64,000 nt of DNA from Lenzites betulinus. Lineage: Eukaryota; Basidiomycota; Agaricomycetes; Polyporales; Polyporaceae. The first letter of the stretch is position 1. Every line of letters starts with the position of its first letter. Location: NCBI GenBank assembly GCA_022264855.1, contig JABYQU010000018.1, positions 124,001 to 188,000 of the forward strand, in the 5' to 3' direction. The notes beneath the pieces were generated by a model. The model had not been told where the DNA came from and did no database searches. It was given only the letters and a program-made list of their open reading frames with translations. Below are positions 59,702-64,000 of this stretch, in pieces. The position numbers were made by a program, and so were the translations under genes.

Positions 59702-61303
59702 ATGGATTACATCACGGCCAGGCCACGTCTTAGCCACGACATTTTTCTTGAGCTGTTGAACCGTTTCGTGCGACAGGCCGAGGTGGTGGCGTTGATGGGC
59801 ACTTGTCATACCCTTTGGAGCGCTGGACTCAAGGTTCTGTTCAATGACGGTGTAGTGATCAAGACGCCATCCGCACTGCGCTCGTTCTGCCTGTTCATGC
59901 TCAACGACACCGCCGCGCGCGCGCCGTATGTTCGCCGGTTGCACCTCAAGATACCACTGGCTCGGCCTTTGACGTCTGACGACGAGGATGACATGGATGC
60001 CGCTCCAGGGAATGAATTGGCCTCCCTGTCGAAGGATCTTGTCAGCACTTTCGCCCTAGTCCTGGCGAACTTACCGAACCTCAAAGACCTCAGCATCGAC
60101 TACCTCGAGGGGCTCGTTACCCGCGACGACGACGAGAGTTTTGCAATGGCTATTGTTACACTCGGAGGGCTCCGCCGCTTCCACTTGGGTGATAGCCAAA
60201 CCGACGAGGTCATTTTGGAAATCATGTCGGCCATGACTGCACCGCTGGTCGAGCTGGATTTGTATTACCAGGTTGACCCTGGCGCGGACCTATACGAGCG
60301 GTCGCGCTCCGTGTACTCCGTTAATCAGCTTGCGAAAGCCCACGCCGACACCCTCGAGAAGCTCAGCGTACGGCATGGACTGCTCATCGGTAGCGGTGGC
60401 GATCCCGATGAAGAGGAAGAGGTCGCGACGTTCCCCAATGTACACACCCTCACCCTCTACGACACCGACAACGTCGATCTTCTCCTCGTACTCCACCAGG
60501 CATTCCCCGTCCTCCAGTCTCTCGAGGCCTCCGCTCCAATGGACACCGCAATTGACGCATACGAGGAGATGCGACAGGAGAACGAGACTGAAGCGTTTGA
60601 CCATCCGTGGGGTGTCCTCGACCGTTTGTGTGGTGACGTGAACACACTGTATGGACTTGGTGGTGCTCCACCTGCGAAGCTCCTGGAGGTGTATCGCATA
60701 TACTCCGACTCCACGATACTTGGTCGGCTGCGTACAGTAATCGGGGGGGCCAGTCCAACTCACCTGGTACTGCACACTGGAAAGCCCTATACCAGCCCAC
60801 GGCTTTCGGCCAGGGACATTTCTCATCTCTTGCCGCGTGAGGAAATGGAGATCACGGACCTGGTGCTGAACACGACAGCTTCGACCTTGAAAGGGACTGT
60901 TACGGACTTCACGGTGAGTGACTCCAGCCGCTTATCTGTGTATGCAGTAAGGACCCATGTCTGACTGAGGACCTTGGATACGTCCTAGAACGCCCTTGCT
61001 ACACTGATGCGCATTCATTCACTCAAGTTTTTGACCCTCCGTTTCTTGAAGCGCGAGGTGTTCGATCAGGATGAGGCAGTCGACCCTAGCGGCCTCTGGG
61101 CGGAGGACGCGAACGGGGGAGTGCATTCGAACCACAACGAGATTTCCCACGCCCTGGGGCAATCGAAGACGCACTTCGAAAGCATCGTCCACCCCCTCTT
61201 CCGAGAGAACCCGGCGCTCGTCCACGTTGTCCTGGAGATTGAGGGCGAAGATCTCAAGCATTGGAAGATAAAGAGGGGGAATGGAGGTCGCTTAACGCAG
61301 TGA
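59702..61303 (+). CDS. F-box/LRR-like protein
   Basis: Two exons, 59702-60913 and 60989-61303, with a GTGAGT...CCTAG intron, giving 508 aa. The first 45 residues look like a degenerate F-box (SHDIFLELLNRFVRQAEVVALMGTCHTLWSAGLKVLF). Leucine-rich-like repeats follow: VRRLHLKIPL, LANLPNLKDLSIDYL, LGGLRRFHLGD, TAPLVELDLYY, ADTLEKLSVRH, FPNVHTLTLYD and FPVLQSLEAS. Mushrooms carry hundreds of such proteins; they are presumed Skp1-Cullin-F-box adaptors or their decayed relatives, and targets are unknown. An acidic insert (SDDEDDMDA) lies near residues 97-105. The ATG at 59702 directly precedes the F-box-like segment. Confidence 0.8.
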
Positions 61304-62506
61304 CTCGACTTCGCTGCGGGGCGCACGCTTGCGCGGGGGAGGGGCTCGTGTTGACGTTGTAGGAGCCTACTATGTTGACAGAGTGTTTCATGAGTGAACT
61401 AGTGATGGTTGAGATGAAGGTTCAGTGTGATATGCCTACCGATGGGATCTGATATATATGACAATACATATGCTCTATATGCTCCCGATTGTCCGAGATT
61501 TGCAGGTTCTTCATCCTCGGACATCGTCAGATATATATTGTCCGATAACGTACGCATACTGAGTTGCGACAAGACGCTTTGCATGAAAAGGCGAGCTCAG
61601 AGCAGCCGAGGGCACAGAAAAATATTTCAGAATCCATGGTCGAGATGTATCGAATAGGGGGGGACTGGGGGGAGTGAGCAACATAGATCTAGAGTGGAAG
61701 GAGAGCCTCAGCCTGCGGGGACGAAGCACCGCCACACAACTACAATAGTACTTACAATTGTGAAAGTAGTCTTCGTACTAAGTAGTACTATTACTGTCAG
61801 TAAACGCGACTCTGCCTCTGACCATCACTCCTGTCAGACGCAGCACCCCAACCGGCCGGCGACTGGGGCTTATACACGCTAAACCGGTCTCACCTAGATC
61901 TTTCGGATGGGGTTAGGCAACAGACTTGCGCTCAATAGCCGCACATCGTGACTGTGCTTGGTCTAGATAGCCCCGTGTCGTCCTCGAGGCTGGCTAGGTC
62001 TCCGCCTCCCGTCTGACGTCAAGCCTCCGATAGGTGCTGGTCCCCCTCTACGTGCATATCTTACCTATGGGCCAGCAGTAATGTTCCCTGAGAAGATTGT
62101 GCGAGAGCAAGATGAACACGGCACCCATGCGGGTCGAAAATCGATCGACTGTCTGGTGTCTAACTTCGCGCTGTCCTCACTTGAACTATAGCGGAACGCC
62201 GCCTGGCAAGGTTCGTACTCCGCGCCGTCTACAACTCTCCAGAACGTACGACTGCGATGACGCCCATCTCGGCTCCCTGCCTCGCCCATGCTGTCTGGTC
62301 TTATTAACTCCAGCCAAACACCCTAATACTATTCATGGTGCACAGCTATACTCGTGTCCAATAGCCTGCATGTTTCCGCCCTACCCCCGCATATAAACCT
62401 CGAGCTCGAGATCCTAGCATGCCCCACTCCCCTACGACCCCCGGCTCTGTACAATCATCTGCTGTGTCTACGTCGCCCAGAACACGATCGCCCCTTCATC
62501 TGAACA
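61304..62506. other. Intergenic with a small hairpin
   Basis: TGTCCGAG and CTCGGACA form an 8-bp stem around an 18-nt loop at about 61489-61522. The surrounding AT-rich sequence has ATATAT words. No gene was seen. Confidence 0.4.
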
Positions 62507-63335
62507 ATGATGACTAGAAACAGCATCCGTATTGCTCTCTACGTCCTTCTGGTGCGTTTCCCGGCGTGTACTGTCATGTCGGGGCACTGATTTCCACGCC
62601 CTCGTGCATATCGCATACCGCGCAGTGGCTCTTCTCTGCTGTTTTGTTCGGCCTTACGGCGACTCGCCTTCACTACACCCTCCACCTTCCCCCAAATGAT
62701 CCTCTGAACCATGGCCACAGCTTCTACGACCCCATCGCCGCCGAGCTGCTGGCGGCCTCTATCCTCGCCATGTTTTGGTCCTCATTTATGTACGTCATCC
62801 GCGCCGCATGTCCGCGTGCCTCGCGCGCTCTATGTTCTACAGTACTCACAATGCAATGTAACCCAGCATCCACATCATTCATAGGAGCTACGACTATGGC
62901 CGGATCTCAACATTCGCCGCCGAGCTCGTCGGCCTCCTCGGGCTTTTCGCTCTCTACCTTGTCGGCGCCGCTATCTCCTCCGTATGCCCCTCTCGTATAA
63001 CTCATTGTACATTTACACTTACACACACGCACGGACCAGACGTTTTGGGGCAACTTGTTCTGGTGCCACCAATACTGGCAGTGCCGAGTCCTCACCGTAC
63101 TCGTCGCGTTCGCGTGGATGTGCTGGGTGCTCGTGTTTGCACTCGTCTTCGTCAGCGCGATGCTCGCGGCCACGAACCGCGCGTTCCTGCGCCCGCTCCA
63201 CGGGCAGTACGACGCTCGCGACAGCTTCTTCCGTACGTGTTCTATCTCTTCTTTGCAAGGCTGTCCGGCACGCGCTGACGAACGTTGGCAGAGCGCGAAT
63301 CCGAGCCGAAGCGACGGCGGGCGTGGTGCTTCTGA
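62507..63335 (+). CDS. Small four-helix membrane protein, MARVEL-like
   Basis: Five exons: 62507-62551, 62626-62789, 62885-62981, 63040-63232 and 63292-63335, giving 180 aa. Four hydrophobic helices are visible: SIRIALYVLLWLFSAVLFGL, AAELLAASILAMFWSSFM, FAAELVGLLGLFALYLVGAA and VLVAFAWMCWVLVFALVFVS. The protein ends in a basic cytosolic tail, ESEPKRRRAWCF. A WCHQYWQC segment sits between helices 3 and 4, as in many basidiomycete MARVEL-type proteins. MARVEL proteins organise membrane subdomains; no specific role can be assigned. A second ATG follows the first directly at 62510. Confidence 0.7.
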
Positions 63336-63770
63336 CCGGACTCGGTACTGATGTTTCTATGTGGGTTGTACGACCATGGTTTGCTATATCCTGTATGCTT
63401 CATGAGGGACTCTAACACGAATTTATTCGCGTTCTTGAACTACGATCGGGTCTTGAATGAGGGCGGGCTGTGGAATGGCGAATGCGTCTCCCGCGGCTAG
63501 GCGCCTATGGAAGTGATCCATAACAGTCGAGTAAGCTAAGTTGATACTGACTCGATCAAAACTTGAACTAACGGACTTGAAACAGGGCTAAGTACCTTCT
63601 GTGTGATTTCTGAGGTGAACTTCGCTTGACTCAATCGCTTCGTCGCGATGTTCTCTGTATCCGTATTTCTTCCTGTCCACAGTACCGGCAACAGTGTAGT
63701 CTGCATCGCAGTTGCTTTCGCGTCTCGGTAAGCTCAAGTGTACCTGTAACCAGTTCCATCCACCTAGCAG
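63336..63770. other. Intergenic, nothing firm
   Basis: Possible upstream exon of a gene running off the right edge: a GTAAGC donor at 63728 and a TAGCAG acceptor at 63765-63770 would remove a 43-nt intron. Confidence 0.3.
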
Positions 63771-64000
63771 GGACTACAGGAAGATACCGATGTCAACGCT
63801 ATAGCACCCGTTGAGGACGTCCCGGTGCCGGTTGTCGTCTTCAACAGTGCCTTGGATGTCAAACGTTGTCTGTTTATGAGGATAGTCATCGTGAGTAAAC
63901 CTTCGTCGCAGACGTCCACCTTGACCGTCTCCAGCGACACCGTAACGTCCACAGTGTATGTCAGTGCGGATCTTCACGGTAAAGAACATGCTTCGTACTC
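63771..64000 (+). CDS. Possible partial coding exon at the window edge
   Basis: A plus-strand frame is open from 63771 to the end (GLQEDTDVNAIAPVEDVPVP, then VVVFNSALDVKRCLF). It follows a credible splice acceptor. It is Val/Asp/Ser-rich with no family motif recognised, so it could be chance. Confidence 0.25.

Noticed and set aside
63886..63911. Short intron GTGAGT...GCAG near the right edge
   Set aside because: Only about 20 nt long, below the size of every other intron in the window.
1..64000. tRNA, rRNA, CRISPR array or attachment site
   Set aside because: No T-arm consensus with matching acceptor stem, no rRNA-like tract and no regularly spaced direct repeats were seen; the context is a fungal chromosome.

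Overview
The window looks like chromosomal DNA of a basidiomycete fungus, most probably an Agaricomycete of the polypore type. Most genes are cut by many 45-65 nt GT-AG introns. The recognisable products are fungal or Agaricomycete families: a WOPR (Gti1/Pac2) regulator, DUF6533 membrane proteins, a TLDc/Oxr1 protein, HSL-type esterases, a METTL24-like methyltransferase and a basidiomycete-style Helitron. I recognised no rRNA, tRNA, CRISPR or bacterial-type operon. All exon models were read by eye from splice signals, reading frame and agreement between paralogues; none was checked by transcript data or database search.

Layout. 1-7.4 kb is gene-poor. 7.4-8.7 kb holds a six-exon WOPR-domain regulator. 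8.7-14.3 kb is again gene-poor. 14.3-17.0 kb is a DUF6533 gene (copy A, minus strand) interrupted by a 1.26 kb element with 16-bp perfect terminal inverted repeats. 18.8-25.8 kb is a full-length Helitron coding region (SAP-like/DUF6570 N-terminus, HUH-Y2 Rep, PIF1-type helicase, C-terminal cysteine-protease-like domain) split by one in-frame TGA. A minus-strand gene (M) overlaps its 3' end tail to tail.

25.8-36.1 kb is a compact accessory cluster of Agaricomycete-only families. Two genes have a nucleotidyltransferase-like 'SGSxAL...DLD' core (P1, P2). They are interleaved with three tandem paralogues ending in a 'YDA...K..M..L...DL..GD.V.VE' module (C1-C3) and a divergent minus-strand gene with a similar C-terminus (D). 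A 238-bp TA-flanked foldback MITE sits between P1 and D.

36-42 kb carries two more DUF6533 genes (E on plus, B on minus). 42.8-43.1 kb is a 382-bp MITE with 59-bp inverted repeats. 44.7-58.9 kb is bracketed by two inverted paralogous esterases (F, G) whose first seven exons have identical lengths. Between them lie a TLDc/Oxr1 protein, an Agaricomycete protein of unknown function (I), a METTL24-like methyltransferase (J) and an unknown gene with an apparent 1-bp frameshift (K). 59.7-63.3 kb has an F-box/LRR-like protein and a four-helix MARVEL-like membrane protein. The window ends in a possible partial exon.

The observations I rate highest are: (i) a positionally conserved 2-nt micro-exon, or recursive splice site, in all three DUF6533 genes; (ii) the interleaved P/C/D gene cluster next to the Helitron; (iii) the single-stop Helitron and its antisense overlap with M.
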